A stretch of DNA of 64,000 bases from Macrolepiota albuminosa (lineage: Eukaryota > Basidiomycota > Agaricomycetes > Agaricales > Agaricaceae). Each line of letters starts with the position of its first letter. The stretch's first letter is position 1. The stretch lies in the NCBI GenBank assembly GCA_027475525.1, contig JAMWFC010000054.1:124001-188000 (forward strand), in the 5' to 3' direction. The notes beneath the pieces are model-generated. The model was not told where the DNA came from, ran no database searches, and worked only from the letters and a program-made list of their open reading frames with translations. A program made the translations under genes and the position numbers. Of the stretch, positions 21,467 to 33,239 are shown piece by piece.

Positions 21467-22086
21467 TCACAATGGTACGTGTCATACGTTGTATGGGAGC
21501 TCACTTTGTGCCGTACCATATGTGTCCAGCAGAGTCTGCTACACTGGAGTGGAGCAGTCCCCACAGTGCCATAGAATACAGAGCCATGGACGTGTCACAA
21601 TGTACTGTATGACACGGTCTAGTAGATTAATAAAAGGTGGGCACACACATGTGCACATAGGCCCGGCAGATGCCAGCAGACACTAGCGGACGTCAATGTG
21701 CATCAGCGGCCACTGGCGGGCATCAGCCCACGAGTGAAAACCTCCTCCATTGGCAGACATCATGGCATAAATAAACCCTCCTCAAGGTTCCCCACTTCTC
21801 TCCCCTCTCCATTCCTCCCCGCAATATCTCAAGGCTGCACGTCTCCCCTTCCCTCCTTTTCCCACTCCCAATGCCAGCATACATCCACGAAAGGGCCCTG
21901 CAAACCTACGCAGGCCTACGTAAGCCATCAGTAGACATCCACGCAGACATATGTCAATGGACTCAAATCTACGTGGGCCCACACAGGCCTGCGTAGAGTA
22001 CTAGCGGACATCCACAGAGGCCTACGCAGGTCCACAGGGTCTGCTGGACCAAGGAAAAAGATAACTTCATCTTGCCCGCCATATGC

Positions 22087-22162
22087 CTGTAGGGGAGAAT
22101 CAAACCCCTGGCCTTGGGAAAGCCTCCAGCAACGGAACACACATTTAACCGTTGCACCACAG
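22087..22162 (-). other. Type II tRNA-like segment in repeat copy 2
   Basis: Same layout as 13279-13359: CTGTGGTGCAACGGTTAAA at the start, a variable-arm-like GGCTTTCCCAAGGCC, and GGGGTTTGATTCTCCCC, a clean T-arm hairpin. The T arm is better kept here than in copy 1. Confidence 0.5.
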
Positions 22163-22835
22163 ATCCATTACTAATGGATAGACTCAAAGGTCAGATAACA
22201 CAATGAATAGATGCCCACTTACGTTTCCGCAGGTTCCTGTATGGATTTTCTGAGGTGGAAGGGGGGTGGCATACCTCCCAACAGAGTTTTTATGGCTTGA
22301 AAGGGGTGTTGGCATCAGCAGCCATCAGCTGGCTATCAGCTGGCATCCATCGGAGTTCATTGGCAGCTGTCGTGACCTGCTGGCATCTGTCAGCATCTGT
22401 CAGCATCTGTCATGCACTCGTCGGCATCCGCTGGATATCTGCTGGTATCTATTGGCATCCATGGAAATCCGTCGGCAACCCCCAGCATTGTCCAGCATTG
22501 TCCAGCATCAGGGCAGGAGAGAAGGAAATGGGGTGCATGGACGTCCACCACATGGGATGGCAGAAGAGGAATGGGGGTGGGGAGAAAGAGGAGGAAGGGC
22601 GGAAGAAGGTGTGTGAGTGTCCGCTGTCTGCTAGCATGCAAGCAGGCAGTAGCGGACATCAGCATGTGAGCCAGCTGATGTCTGTGCAACCAGTCCTGGT
22701 GGTTCAGTAGAATATTTGTGTATTGATATTCAATATTGTGTACAGCAGTGTGTTTTACTCCTACTCCACCTTAATAGGGTCTAATGGTGACAATGGAATA
22801 TTGAGAGGCGGGTTCAACTTCTGCTAGTGACAAAT

Positions 22836-22989
22836 ATTTTAATAGGGCCTGTAAGCCCTAATAAAATATCCGTTCATCACTCGCTAGCATCATCAAGTTG
22901 ATCCGTTCAAAAATTTTAATAGGGCCTGTAAGCCCTAATAAAATATCCGTTCATCACTCGCTAGCATCATCAAGTTGATCCGTTCAAAA
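22836..22989. repeat. Perfect 77-bp tandem duplication, repeat copy 2
   Basis: Copies 22836-22912 and 22913-22989, no slack at the border. Repeat copy 1 has one copy of this segment. Confidence 0.95.
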
Positions 22990-23159
22990 CGCTAGAAATT
23001 ATTGAAGCAGGTATGGGTTGGACGAATTTGCGCATAGTCACGAGTTCTGGAATGATCACATGTGCAAAGATGACCAACCCATGCCACTGCAGAAATCTCT
23101 GGAGTTTTAAACGGATCACATTAATAATGCTAGTGGATATCAGTGGCCTGCTGCTCTAA

Positions 23160-23705
23160 TATGCACCAGCAGGAGTCGAACCCACCTCTTGTGCACAATA
23201 TGAAATATCAATCTATCAATATTCCATTGTACCACAGGCGCTTACTTAGAAGTCAGGACAGTGTTCACGCTAGCAGACATCAATGGCCTGCTGCTATTAT
23301 ATAATGTGTACTAGCAGGAGTCAAAGTGGAATATTTATTTATTGATATTCAATATTGTGTACAGCGGTGGGTTCTACTCCCCCTACTCCACCTTAACAGG
23401 GTCTAATGGTGTGTTTTTATACAGGTGCATTTTTGCTCTACATGTACATCGTACTGACCTGTAGTAAGTGCCTGTGGTAGTTGATCTGACCCACTTGATT
23501 TTCAGTATTGTGTGGAGTGGCGGGTTCGACTCCTCTAGTCCAGATTTCTCTAGTCCACTATAATGACGTATAATGGTGTCTTTTTATACTGCTGCATTTT
23601 TGCACTAGATGTAAACTGTACTGATTTTTGGTAAGGACCTGTGGTCCAATGGAATATTGATACATTAATATTTCATATTGTGCACAAGAGCTGGGTTTGA
23701 ATCCT
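23160..23705. repeat. Cluster of SINE-like tRNA-derived units
   Basis: At 23163-23255 (minus strand) CCTGTGGTACAATGGAATA is followed by GTGGGTTCGACTCCTGC, good A and B boxes. Plus-strand units follow near 23320-23385, 23465-23540 (GGCGGGTTCGACTCC) and 23635-23705 (CCTGTGGTCCAATGG, GGGTTTGAATCC). All share the TATTTCATATTGTGCACAAG-like core. Confidence 0.5.
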
Positions 23706-24620
23706 GAAGCTCTCTGATGTGGATTTCTGCATTGAAAAGAGCTTGGTTGTCCAGTGCAGTCCGGACGGCCTCATGACATGTGACAAGTTGTTTGAAGCAC
23801 TGTTGAGCAATGTTCAGCATGAAAAGCTGCTGACATGCAGTGTTGTCAAATATCTGAAGGTAGTTGCATAAGGTAGTGCAGGAGACCTTGCTGTTCTTGG
23901 CCAGAATTTGATCAGTTTTGTTGAGTAAGGTTTGCATGCAAGAACCATCAGGACAGTATAAACCTAGAGTAACAAGAATTAAGGCAGTTTTATACAATGA
24001 GAAAAAGGAATGCACTAACAGAGAATTAAAACTGCAGCCTCTTGAAGTCAGGTGCTGCCTTGGGTGTGGGCTAAAGTAAGAGGGAGAAATGAGCAAATCA
24101 TGTGAAGAGCTCATCAATTTGGGTTTCTAGAAATAGAAAAATGTGCTCACATCATTAGTCTTGTGCTTGACAGGATAAGGAGATGACACACTCATTATCT
24201 CTACATTACTGTCACACTTCTGGCAACGATCATGCATGCAGTGGGCATCTTCATGGCACCACGTCTGGAAATAAAAAAAGAGTGAAAAAGAGATGATGGA
24301 AAAAAGCAGAGAGTAACCTCAGCATGCTTGTTATTAATTAGTTTTAAAATAGTATTGTCAAAAAATGCACCAATTTTTGATATTAGAAGATGACTGGACA
24401 AGTCAACGTTCAATGTGGTCCTGGACCTTGTAGAGAATGTTGTAAAGGCCAGATTGCTCAGCAATAAGGAGGAAGTCAGAGTGATCTACAAAGGGTCTGA
24501 AACAATGCATGCAAAGTTAAATTTGGAACAAGCTCCAAAAATAGAAATAACTCACAAGTTTGGCTGCTCCAACATGCCAAAATACTAAAACAGATGCCTC
24601 TTTGGCAAGAGCTTCCTCAC
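23665..24620 (-). pseudogene. Decayed repeat-borne ORF with Cys/His cluster
   Basis: Minus-strand traces: DHSDFLLIAEQSGLYNILYK near 24490-24430, a Cys/His-rich WCHEDAHCMHDRCQKCDSN near 24265-24205, and a longer open part from 24117 to 23665 (LYCPDGSC, then KVSCTTLCNYLQIFDNTACQQLF). Stops and frame changes separate them. The Cys/His spacing suggests zinc binding, but I do not recognise the family. Confidence 0.35.
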
Positions 24621-25082
24621 AGAGACATGTGACAGCAGTGCTGAAAGCGGCAATATATTTGATGGATTTGACTGGGAAAGTTACAACAAAGAGTCATGTG
24701 TAGATAGTGGTCTGTGCATCAGAAAAACAGTATAAATAGTCCAAGTTTAGTAGAGAATAGACAGGCAATTGATAGGCAAAGGCTTAGTGATTCCCAGGGA
24801 ATAAATTGCTTAGGCTGGAGTTTGTTAAGAAACCTCTGCTTTCTGGAATATTATTAAATGCATTCAACATTATAATATCTCAAAACCTCTGCTTTCTGCA
24901 AAATTATTGAAAGCATTCAAAACAATAAGAGTCCATTTTATCATCAAAGCCAGTGTGAATTGAAAGTAACTTTTTACACTAGTAAGCTCCAGAACTATCA
25001 GTACTACTTGCAACCAAGTACTACAGTAGTTTTGCAATCATGTGCTTCATCACAACAGGTCTTAACAGCACTAGTCATTCAA

Positions 25083-25236
25083 GAATGTTATTCTTGAATT
25101 ATATAACTAATTCATGAATGCATTCATAATACAGGATGCATGAGAAGCATTTGATTTAGGAATGTTATTCTTGAATTATATAACTAATTCATGAATGCAT
25201 TCATAATACAGGATGCATGAGAAGCATTTGATTTAG
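25083..25236. repeat. Perfect 77-bp tandem duplication, AT-rich DNA
   Basis: Copies 25083-25159 and 25160-25236, just upstream of a solo LTR. Confidence 0.95.
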
Positions 25237-25258
25237 CAATATACACTGATGCCCTCAG

Positions 25259-25709
25259 TGTCAGAGGACTCCTCATTTTTTTCTTCTTTCACTGCTTATT
25301 CCTTCACTCTCCTTTTATTCATTTTTCTATTTCTTCTGTCATTTTCTCATTTTAATGTTTCTATTCTTTTAACACTATCTATTAGTACTATTCTCAGCTC
25401 TTGAAATGCTCTAGTTCTTTAGCTATCATTCAGAAAAATCCGGAGTTTTCCTGCTTTGTTTGTATAGTTGTTTATTTAAGCAATTTTTGAGTTTTTAAGG
25501 TTTTGTTGTACTACACAGTTGTTTTCCATGCTTCAGAGGCCCCAGAAGCATCTAACCTGGCATAAGAAATCTCTAGACTTGTTCTTTTTAGATCTTCTTC
25601 TGCTAGGTGAGTAGTTATTATGATATTGTCAGTATATACTCTAATACACTTTGGATCTCCCTCTGCTAGCTGTGTGACTGAGTCATAGCCTTCAGAAGTT
25701 GTCTTTACA
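25259..25709 (+). repeat. Solo LTR, family S, with CTCAG target duplication
   Basis: 451 bp from TGTCAGAGGACTCC to TTTACA. It is flanked by CTCAG at 25254-25258 and 25710-25714. The family recurs at 32077, 33240, 34076, 56043 and 62456. Confidence 0.85.
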
Positions 25710-25889
25710 CTCAGTATACAAGAGTTCTACAACATACTAGTAGACCATGTCCAAAACATGGCTATCTATCCAGATGCCTAAATAGCATGCAAAATCTTCT
25801 TTAAATATATATTTGCTGATATGCAGAGGGTGCTAATCTATAATGATGGATTGTATTCAGAAATTAATAAAGTGGAAGAATATAATGAA

Positions 25890-26300
25890 ATTAAGAGGTT
25901 GTGAAAGCTTAAAGGTTTACACTACACAGAATCAGACTAGTCCAGTCTGTGAAAACATAAAAATAAGCTGCTTATTAAGCAGCATATACAAAAATATTTA
26001 TAGTAATTGTAAATTAAATTTAATTAATAAATAGCTATATAGCCATGACCACATAGCATGCTACACTACATATTTTTAATCAGATCAAATTATAGTCTCT
26101 AAGTAGTACAATAGTCAGGCTATTGATAAATCAGAAACAGAGGCCATGAAAGAGTCTCCAGATTTCTGGAATAGATTGGTGGTGGTGTCATCCATGTCAT
26201 AGTTGAAGAGTTTATCCTTAAGTATGGGCTTATAAGTTGTGCTCAATAGTTGTGGCAGAGAATTGTCATAGTCCTATAATGGAGACAGAGTAAGAGTATA
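25890..26300 (-). repeat. Decayed copy of the 56650-57080 repeat segment
   Basis: Shares CTACACAGAATCAGAC, the AAGCTGCTT...AAGCAGCA palindrome and the stretch ending GGCAGAGAATTGTCATAGTCC with 56650-57065. There it forms the 3' part of a minus-strand ORF; here it is more mutated and cut off near 26300. Confidence 0.65.
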
Positions 26301-26790
26301 TTCATACAGAGCCTGTATGGATTGTAGTACTAGAATCAACTATCAATCTGGTTCTGTTGCATGATAGTAAGGCTATACATATTCCTGAGATTGTTTCAAG
26401 ACTATTCTCTCTGGCAAAAATTCTGATATAGAGGGGATTGATTCAGAAATTCTAGACATATCCAATGGAAGAAAAAAAATTACAGAGTGCAGACTCTATT
26501 CTGTCTGATAACAGGAATCCTGACATTGTTGAGCACCCAGAATTCAGGATAAGGTTGAAGATAAAGTTATGTTATCAACAGCCAACTGACACAGGAAATA
26601 CATGAAAAAGCAAGATGGTAGGGTGGCTAAGTTTATGCCAAGGCAGGATGGCCGATATACGGTGCTTGAATCCCTTTGGATACAGTCAACAAGTCTACAG
26701 GACAAGTTGGCATTTAATTTTGCTTATGAGGCCTGCAATACTCCCTTGAAAACAGTAGAAAATGGGGTGGTGGATATCACTACCACTTAG
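26300..26790 (+). pseudogene. Ty3/gypsy integrase C-terminal fragment
   Basis: The frame from 26602 reads KKQDGRVAKFMPRQDGRYTV, matching the integrase C-terminal region (GRxAKFMPRxDGPY) of basidiomycete gypsy elements. Decayed sequence from 26300 probably belongs to the same element. It ends just before the SRP72 gene. Confidence 0.6.
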
Positions 26791-26859
26791 TTTGCACAAA
26801 AGACCAACGTAGACAATACAAGAGTAGTGAGCTTATGCTCCAATATAACAATCCCTTCC

Positions 26860-27757
26860 TTACTTCCTCTTCTTGCCCTTCTTCGCCTTTACCTCAGCAC
26901 TCGGGGACGGCTCAGTAGGAGGAACGACAGCGACACTGCCTTGAGTAACACCGCCGCCCTGCGCCCTGCGTTTCCTCCCAGACGCCGACGCGGATGCGCG
27001 CTCTGACTTCTTGAGCCACCGCTCAGGGTCCGGTGGGGGTGTCACGCCGGGCACGACACCAGGCGGGACGCGTTTCGCGCGGGGTTTCTTGGGCGCGTGC
27101 GGGAGTACCTCGTGCCCATGGTCGTGTGTGAGAGCAGGACCACGGGCGACGCCTGCGAGGGGGTTCGGCGGTGGAGCGAGGGCCGCAGGGACCGCACCGA
27201 GCGCATGCAAGTAACCCGTAGTGATAAAATCATAATGAGACTGCGCAGCGCGGAGGTTAACGAGTATATCTGTGTGTTCCTCCGAGTCCTGTTCTGCCGA
27301 CTCGAGGAGCTGTGTGTAGAGCTGCACGGCGTGCGCGTAGTCGGCTGTGCGGTAGTTGATCTGTGCGAGGAGATGCAAACTTGCGCGATCGCGCTGGGCG
27401 CCGAGGACGTGGAGCGCCTCGTCCTCGCGCTGCAGCCGGTAGAGGGCGTACGCGAGCTCGAAGCGGTGGTTGTCTGCGTCGATTAAGGGCAGCGCGGTGT
27501 CGTACTGCTCGGTCTGGAGGAGAAGGAAGAGCTTTGTCTTTTGCGCGTCAGGGTCTGCAGGATCGATGCGCAGGACTTTTTGGTAGTTTAGCGCCGGCTC
27601 TAAAAAAAAAAGGAAAAAAGAAAAACATACTCTTGTCGCAAGTCTTGATAGCATTAAGCAGATGTCCTCCATCTATCTGAGCACACAACGACGTAAAGAG
27701 CCGCCTGAGCCGTTCAGCAGTGCTCAGCTGCTTTCCCGCTTTCTCTCTGGCTTTCAT
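26860..27757 (-). CDS. SRP72: Signal recognition particle subunit SRP72, internally shortened
   Basis: SRP72 helps assemble the signal recognition particle that targets secretory proteins to the ER. Exons 27757-27631 and 27575-26860 are joined across a 55-bp intron with a CTAAAC branch site, giving NAIKTCDK|ILRIDPADP and 280 aa. The N-terminus (LSTAERLRRLFTSLCAQIDG) and the first TPR-type helices are typical. The C-terminus has the conserved RNA-binding tail (PPGVVPGVTPPPDPERWLKK, then a basic GKKRK end). Family members are about twice as long, and the middle TPR block is missing after SHYDFITTGYLHAL. The loss could be real, or collapse during assembly. The gene diverges from pinin across 82 bp. 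Confidence 0.85.
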
Positions 27758-27839
27758 CGTGGTTGCAAGTCGGACCTCGGACCTGGGGGGCCCTGGTGGC
27801 ACCGAGAATTCCCACGGGCTGTTTTGCCAACCGCCATCC
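27758..27839. promoter_or_regulatory. Shared divergent promoter of SRP72 and pinin
   Basis: Only 82 bp separate the two predicted start codons, so both 5' leaders and core promoters must overlap here or in the opposite gene. No TATA box is obvious. Confidence 0.55.
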
Positions 27840-28970
27840 ATGACCACAGAAGAGTACGTTCCGGCCGTGGCCTGGCATCCAATTACTAACGTTGTGGCGT
27901 ACAGCGCCGTGCCAGAGCCCGTCCCCGTCGAGGATGTGGCGCAGCCCGCAACCAAGAAACGCCCGCGGCTCGACCTCGCTGTCGGCGGGCCCCAACGCAA
28001 GCGCGGCAAGAGCATGTTCGGGCTCGTCATTGGCACCCTGAACAAAGCCAAAATCGAGGACAAGGAGCGCAGTGCGAGCGAAGCCGTGCGTGTGTCCCTC
28101 CTTCCCTTCCCTTTGCCCTTCCTTCCTTCAGCTGATTATACCCCAGGCGAAAAAACGGCAACTAATCGAACAGCGGCTGCAGACTAAACTGCGCAACGAG
28201 ACAGACTCGGTGCGGCGCGCGGAGGAAGCCAAAAAGGATAAAATGGCTGCGAACCGTAAAGAGGAGGAACTACAACTCAAAGACTCGATTTACAAATTCC
28301 GCCGCACGCGTCTCCCGCTCTACGCCAACTTTCTCCTCACGTCCGACGTCGTCGTAGTCTCTGACTCCCACGCAGACGGAGATGCGGACGCGGACACGAA
28401 AACAGAAACGCAAACGCAAACGGAAATACCACACGCACCGGCGCTCGCAAACCCAGCACGGACACACCCCCCACCGCTATACTACCTCCCCGCCGTCCTT
28501 CTCCCCGCCCAAGCCGCCTTTCTTGCCCGGCGCAAACACAAGGTCCGTATCCCTCTTTCCTTGCCTTCTCTGTGCCTCACTCTAGCGCACAACAGGTAAC
28601 GACAGCCTCGGAGACTGAATACCGTCTCTTCCGCGAAGAGCGCGCACGCGGCATCGCGGACATCAATGCGCTCAGACAGCGCGTCGCAGACGAGGAGGTG
28701 CGTAAGCGCTCTGACACTGCGCCCGGCGAGTCTGTGCCTCCCTCTGCTATCGAGCCCTTGTCTGCCTCTGCCGTCGGCGCTGATGCTGATGCTGACGCAG
28801 ACGCAGACGCAGATGCGGATGCTGACGCGGATGGGGACGCGGAGATGGACGTGGACGAGGGAGGCGAGGCCATGGATGTCGATCGAGACAAGCAGAGAGG
28901 TGACCACGACGAGGTGGAGAAGAAGGAGGAGCCCGTACAGGGCGATGAGGTCGATGCTGTCGAGTATTAG
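27840..28970 (+). CDS. PNN: Pinin/SDK/MemA domain protein
   Basis: Likely a nuclear, splicing-associated protein of the pinin family. Exons 27840-28085, 28147-28542 and 28596-28970 (338 aa) are joined by introns of 61 and 53 bp. The conserved block runs from RKRGKSMFGLVIGTLNKAK through the intron (SASEA|AKKRQLIEQRL) to RLPLYANFLLTSD, then LYYLPAVLLPAQ and EYRLFREERA. Charged helices dominate. The C-terminus is acidic with an Asp-Ala run encoded by a short GATGCx-type repeat (about 28782-28835), then EMDVDEGGEAMDVD. The start chosen is the first ATG in frame at the divergent promoter. Confidence 0.88.
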
Positions 28971-30470
28971 CTTCGTGTGTACATGTGCTTTCTTTCTTTC
29001 TTTTCGTTTTTCTTCTCGTTTTTCCTTTTTGTTGTTGTCTATCTATCTGCTGCCGTAACAACACCCCCTTCTCCCTTTCTTCTTTTTCTCTACTCCTTGT
29101 TCCTCGTTCCTCGTTCCTTGCTTTTTGCTCTCCTCTCTCCCTCTCAGTCTCCTCAGAATGAAAATCCAACAAACTGTACACACCCGTCCGTCCGTACCCA
29201 CAGCACAACGTACCTCAAGCCCAGTGAGAACCAAAAGCCGGAAGGACATACACAATTCAAGGACTCCATTATCCGACGCTTCCTTCCTTTCTTTTTTCCT
29301 GTGGTACTTGGGGAGATGCGCTCATTAGGTCGAGTCGTAACTTCGGGTGTACCTATGTCTTCTTTTTTCTTTCCTTTTTTATGTCGTTCTCTGGCCTTTG
29401 CCTAGCCTTTCATTGCCTCTGCCTCTGCTGTCTTAACAATTTCCCCTGCCCATTCTCCCCCGTTTTTCTTCCTTCTTCCTTCTTCCTTCTTCCTCCTTTC
29501 CCATTTATTCCTTGTTCCTTGTTCCTTTCTCCTTTCTCCTTGTTCCTCGTTCCTCGAGCACTGGGTAGTTTTACAAAAGATATACTTGCGTTTTCTTAGG
29601 ACCTCCCTGACCTCCCTCAGATTCAGTCGCTCGCGCACAGGGTCGTCATATTCTCGTACGGATATTTTTGTATTGTCAAGGGGTGGTGGGGGCTTGTTGA
29701 GTGGCATCCATGGGCGTCCCTGGTTTGGGTGGGTTATCGTAAACCCGGACCCGGACTCAATTCTCGTTGGTTTCTTATCATGATTATTCATATTGGAGCT
29801 AAGCTACCAGAGGCTTGAGTACACCAGCAGGATCTTTCGGGTTGAGAGTGAGATGCTTTGTTTTCATTTGATTCCTTCACATACTTGTAAGTTGTCAAAC
29901 TTTGGGTACTACCACCTCCTCTTTACAACTCAACGTCCAAATTAATCAGTTGTGATTTTTTTTTCGTCCTTTATGCTACATGTACATACACCCTGAATGT
30001 TGCACATCTTTCATTGTCTGGTCCGCATTTTGGTTCGGGATGTGTCTTACCACTTGCCTCAGTGTTCGTCCACCATATATCCCATGTTCATGTCACTTCT
30101 TTCGTGGAGATCTTTTTGTAAATACGTTATATTCTCTACGAATAAATGCCAAGCTGAAACCAATTGTCTTCTGATGTCAATAGATCAAAGGAATTATCGC
30201 CGTGCTGAATATGAGGTCAATCGTAATAACATTCAACGTCTGTGAATTCTACTTGCATTGCACACAGGTTCCTCGCATCAGCCATTTGTACATGAAGGCT
30301 CGTCGAAAACCTGTCACCGTATCGTCAGGGCCACACCTTCCATCTGTCAACTTCACTTTACCTAGCTACGTACTTCCACACGTCTAGTCATTTCTACACG
30401 ACTGGGTGGATGGTGAGATACATTACCAAACAGAGACTACTGTTCAACGAGAATAGCTTATGTCGTTTTT
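28971..30470. other. Pyrimidine-rich downstream region without a supported gene
   Basis: Runs of TTTC, TTCC and CCTTGTTCCT between about 28985 and 29560 follow the pinin stop. Nothing convincing is coded to 30470; a minus-strand frame at 29791-29402 runs into the low-complexity tract and is not accepted. Confidence 0.6.
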
Positions 30471-30559
30471 GAGTCTTTGAATACACGCGCTACCTCCGCG
30501 GTGACGCAATGCCGGTCTGAGTGGTTCGGGTCTATAGTGTGCTTTCTGACTTCAAAGAA

Positions 30560-31190
30560 TAAACTAACCTTTCTCGAACAAACCACCTACAAGTGTACAC
30601 ACTCTCGTGATTACGGCCTCAGGGGGTTCCTTCTTTTGTCAATATCTAGAGTTATGACAAAATCAGGATCGTCTCCTAGTACGAGAGTGGAGGCTTCTCT
30701 ACGCCCTATTTACTTCCATCCGCGCCACCATTTCCGACTCGGCCTGAATGTATAACATGATCTAAAAGCTTTCCTTGCCGCTGACGGCCGAACTGGGGGC
30801 CATCCTAACTTCCAAACTCCATGTGCAAGGATCAAACAAAGTCCGAGAACGGAAAAAGCTTGTATGGTATGCTCAGGCTCAGGACCTCTCCACAATCAGT
30901 TGGCGGCTGACATTCTGGAAATTAGATCAAGATGTTCCAGAAACTTGAACAAAAAAAAGATAAGTTGTAAGCCTTCTTCAGATTCTTTTTATGCGCACTC
31001 AGTTTTACATCTTATTAGGAGGGTTTCAAATTTACTCGTTGAATCCAAAAACAACTGATTCTGTAATGTGATCAAAAGCGCTTCGATCTAGATCTCTGGA
31101 AAGATTAGATGCCGTCCATAACACTAGAGATTGGTATAGGAACTAATGGACCTGGAAGAGCGTTTTTATCGGGTACAGTTGCAGACAGCT
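30560..31190 (+). repeat. Diverged direct repeat, copy 1
   Basis: Matches 38650-39345 in the same orientation over several blocks, for example GTTATGACAAAATCAGG, TTCCATCC, CGACTCGG, CTTGCCG...GGCCGAACTGG and CTAA(T/C)GGACCTGG. It has no clear coding frame. Confidence 0.7.
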
Positions 31191-32076
31191 CAAACACGCC
31201 AATCTAATACCTCCGGAACCCAGAACAGGATATGTCTCGAAAGAAGTCACAGCTAAAGAGTATCTATCTCCTTTTGGTAACGCCAAGATTTTCGGTGAGT
31301 TTTAGCTCAAAGTTTTGATTCCCCAGTATTCTCATATCTAATCATGAACAGCCCCATTGGACATCATTGCGTGCTGAGAAACCTGACAATGCCGACAGCA
31401 AATGCAGCGGCTCCCTAGTTAGCCTCATTGCGGTAAGTACTTGTGAATCACCATGATTGGTTGATAATGAGCTCCATGAGGTTATAGGTCATTGCAAAAA
31501 TCACTGAGATCTAGAGTGTGTAGTTATCTTGTTAGCAGACACAAACATTCTAGAGTGGTATACATTGTTTTGATATTAATCAACTTTGTGTCACAGTTGC
31601 ACTGCCTCATTCTGTCCCTGCATCAAATAACATTGAAACTATACATCCCTTTTTATATGTGTCTATAAATCAATGAATGAAATGTATATACCAGTATATA
31701 TAAATGTCTCTGAATATGTATCAATTAAGTTAATAGAACTTTGAATTTCTGAGTTAACAAAAAAGGAGATGCATATACAAGCTGAGTTATAGACATGGTA
31801 GCATGATTTAGTTTAACTTTATGAGAAATTATAAATATGAGATCCAAGAGTTTCACCAAGGAAGACTACATGTATTACTTTCCATATTAATTGGATCTGA
31901 TAGTGTCTTAATATGTCTAATACATAGTGAGTGAGCAAATACTGTGTAATGTCTAGACTCATGGACTAAATAATGCCGGATTATGTCTCTGGTGGTGGAT
32001 GTACAGAGAGTGTAGGCTATTGGTTGACTAATATAGGTAAAGTAAGCATTAGAAGAGTGAGTTTGAAGAGTTTAGT
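31191..32076. other. AT-rich DNA without a supported gene
   Basis: No coding frame, RNA gene or clear element ends seen. Confidence 0.5.
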
Positions 32077-32670
32077 TGTAAGGACAATGTCTGTAGGCTA
32101 TGACTTAGTCATACAGCTAGCAGAGGGAGATCCAAAGTATATTCTAACAATATAGGCTTATTTTAGTCAGTGTAATAACAACTAAGGTGTTTCATATTCT
32201 AAATCTGATGAAATAACCCAACTATATAGTTTCTCTTTTTAAAAACTTCTCTCTGCAGTAGCAGTGCTTGATTATGTGATATAGTATGCCTCATGATTTA
32301 GTTCTAACAAAACAAATAAAAGGAAAATATCAGAGAACTTTCTTTTCTGATACTCTCACAAGTTTCTTCACATCCTTTTAGAGGCTTTTAAAATCTCTCA
32401 GACTCGTTCTAGAATAAGTTTTAAGTACTATACAATTATTTCCATGCTATTGCTACTGCACTGATGCAACACACCACAGCAAAAAAATTCTTAGACTTGT
32501 TCTCTTTGGATTTCTCTTTGCTAAATAATTAGTTACTTCTCCTTGTTGTTGGTATTGTCTTGATATACTTTGAAATTTTTTCTGCTCATTGTGTGATTAG
32601 CTGGAGATTGTCTCTATAGAAAAAAAAGAAATAAAAAGTGAAAAAAGAAGAAATAAGGAGTCTCTTAACA
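32077..32670 (-). repeat. Solo LTR, family S, old and decayed
   Basis: Starts TGTAAGGACAATGTCTGTAG and ends GGAGTCTCTTAACA, the inverted order of the 25259 copy. No target duplication is seen, and inner parts are rearranged or mutated. Confidence 0.65.
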
Positions 32671-33239
32671 ATATCTTTAGCTTTCTCCTAATAATAAAAG
32701 TTAATAATACATATTATTTCAATTGAATTAAGCTTATAATAAATTTTTAGCAAACAAATATATTTATGTCCACAATTCTTTGATTACAACCCCAAATCTC
32801 TGAAATAAATATAATTAGCAAAATTATCTTGATTACTGAAAATCTGAGTGAGATAGCAGTCATGATTTTTAACTAAACAAGCATTGCTATTATCAGATTT
32901 AATCATTTTTTGTAAATGCATTAGATGAGAAATGTATACCAATTTAGACAGAGAGCTGTCTAGCATTCTACTATTCCTTATTATTAAGACTAGAACAAAT
33001 AAAATTTCAATGACAATACCATCTACATTAAACAAAACATCTATCTTCAGCATAAATAAAATCAATATATATAGACTTTCTTTTTCTTTTCATTAATGTC
33101 CTCTGCTAACCAAGCTATATAAGCCTCAACAGGCATTTTATTCACTTAGAGATTTCTTTATAGTAAGTGAGAAGGCAGAAAAGGTTGTACCATTCACTGC
33201 ATGTTGGAAACAATAGGGTGTGACTTTATCAGCAGCTTG

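Larger units (their letters stand above)
21467..23010 (+). repeat. 1.6-kb interspersed repeat family, copy 2
   Basis: Second copy of the family at 12658-14290, better preserved (more CG dinucleotides kept). It has the minus-strand tRNA-like segment at 22087-22162 and a SINE-like unit at 22690-22770, and is lengthened by a 77-bp duplication at 22836-22989. Confidence 0.75.

Noticed and set aside
24838..24915. Local repeat AAACCTCTGCTTTCTGxA
   Set aside because: The period is about 57 bp with clear divergence, so it is an ordinary old short repeat and not part of the 77-bp set.
29402..29791. Minus-strand frame ending in Arg/Glu-rich residues
   Set aside because: Half of it is the complement of the pyrimidine-rich tract after pinin; no domain or splice chain supports it.
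30676..30695. CCTAGTACGAGAGTGG, similar to the sarcin-ricin loop of large-subunit rRNA
   Set aside because: The match is short, neighbouring sequence does not resemble rRNA, and the related repeat copy at 38650 lacks it.
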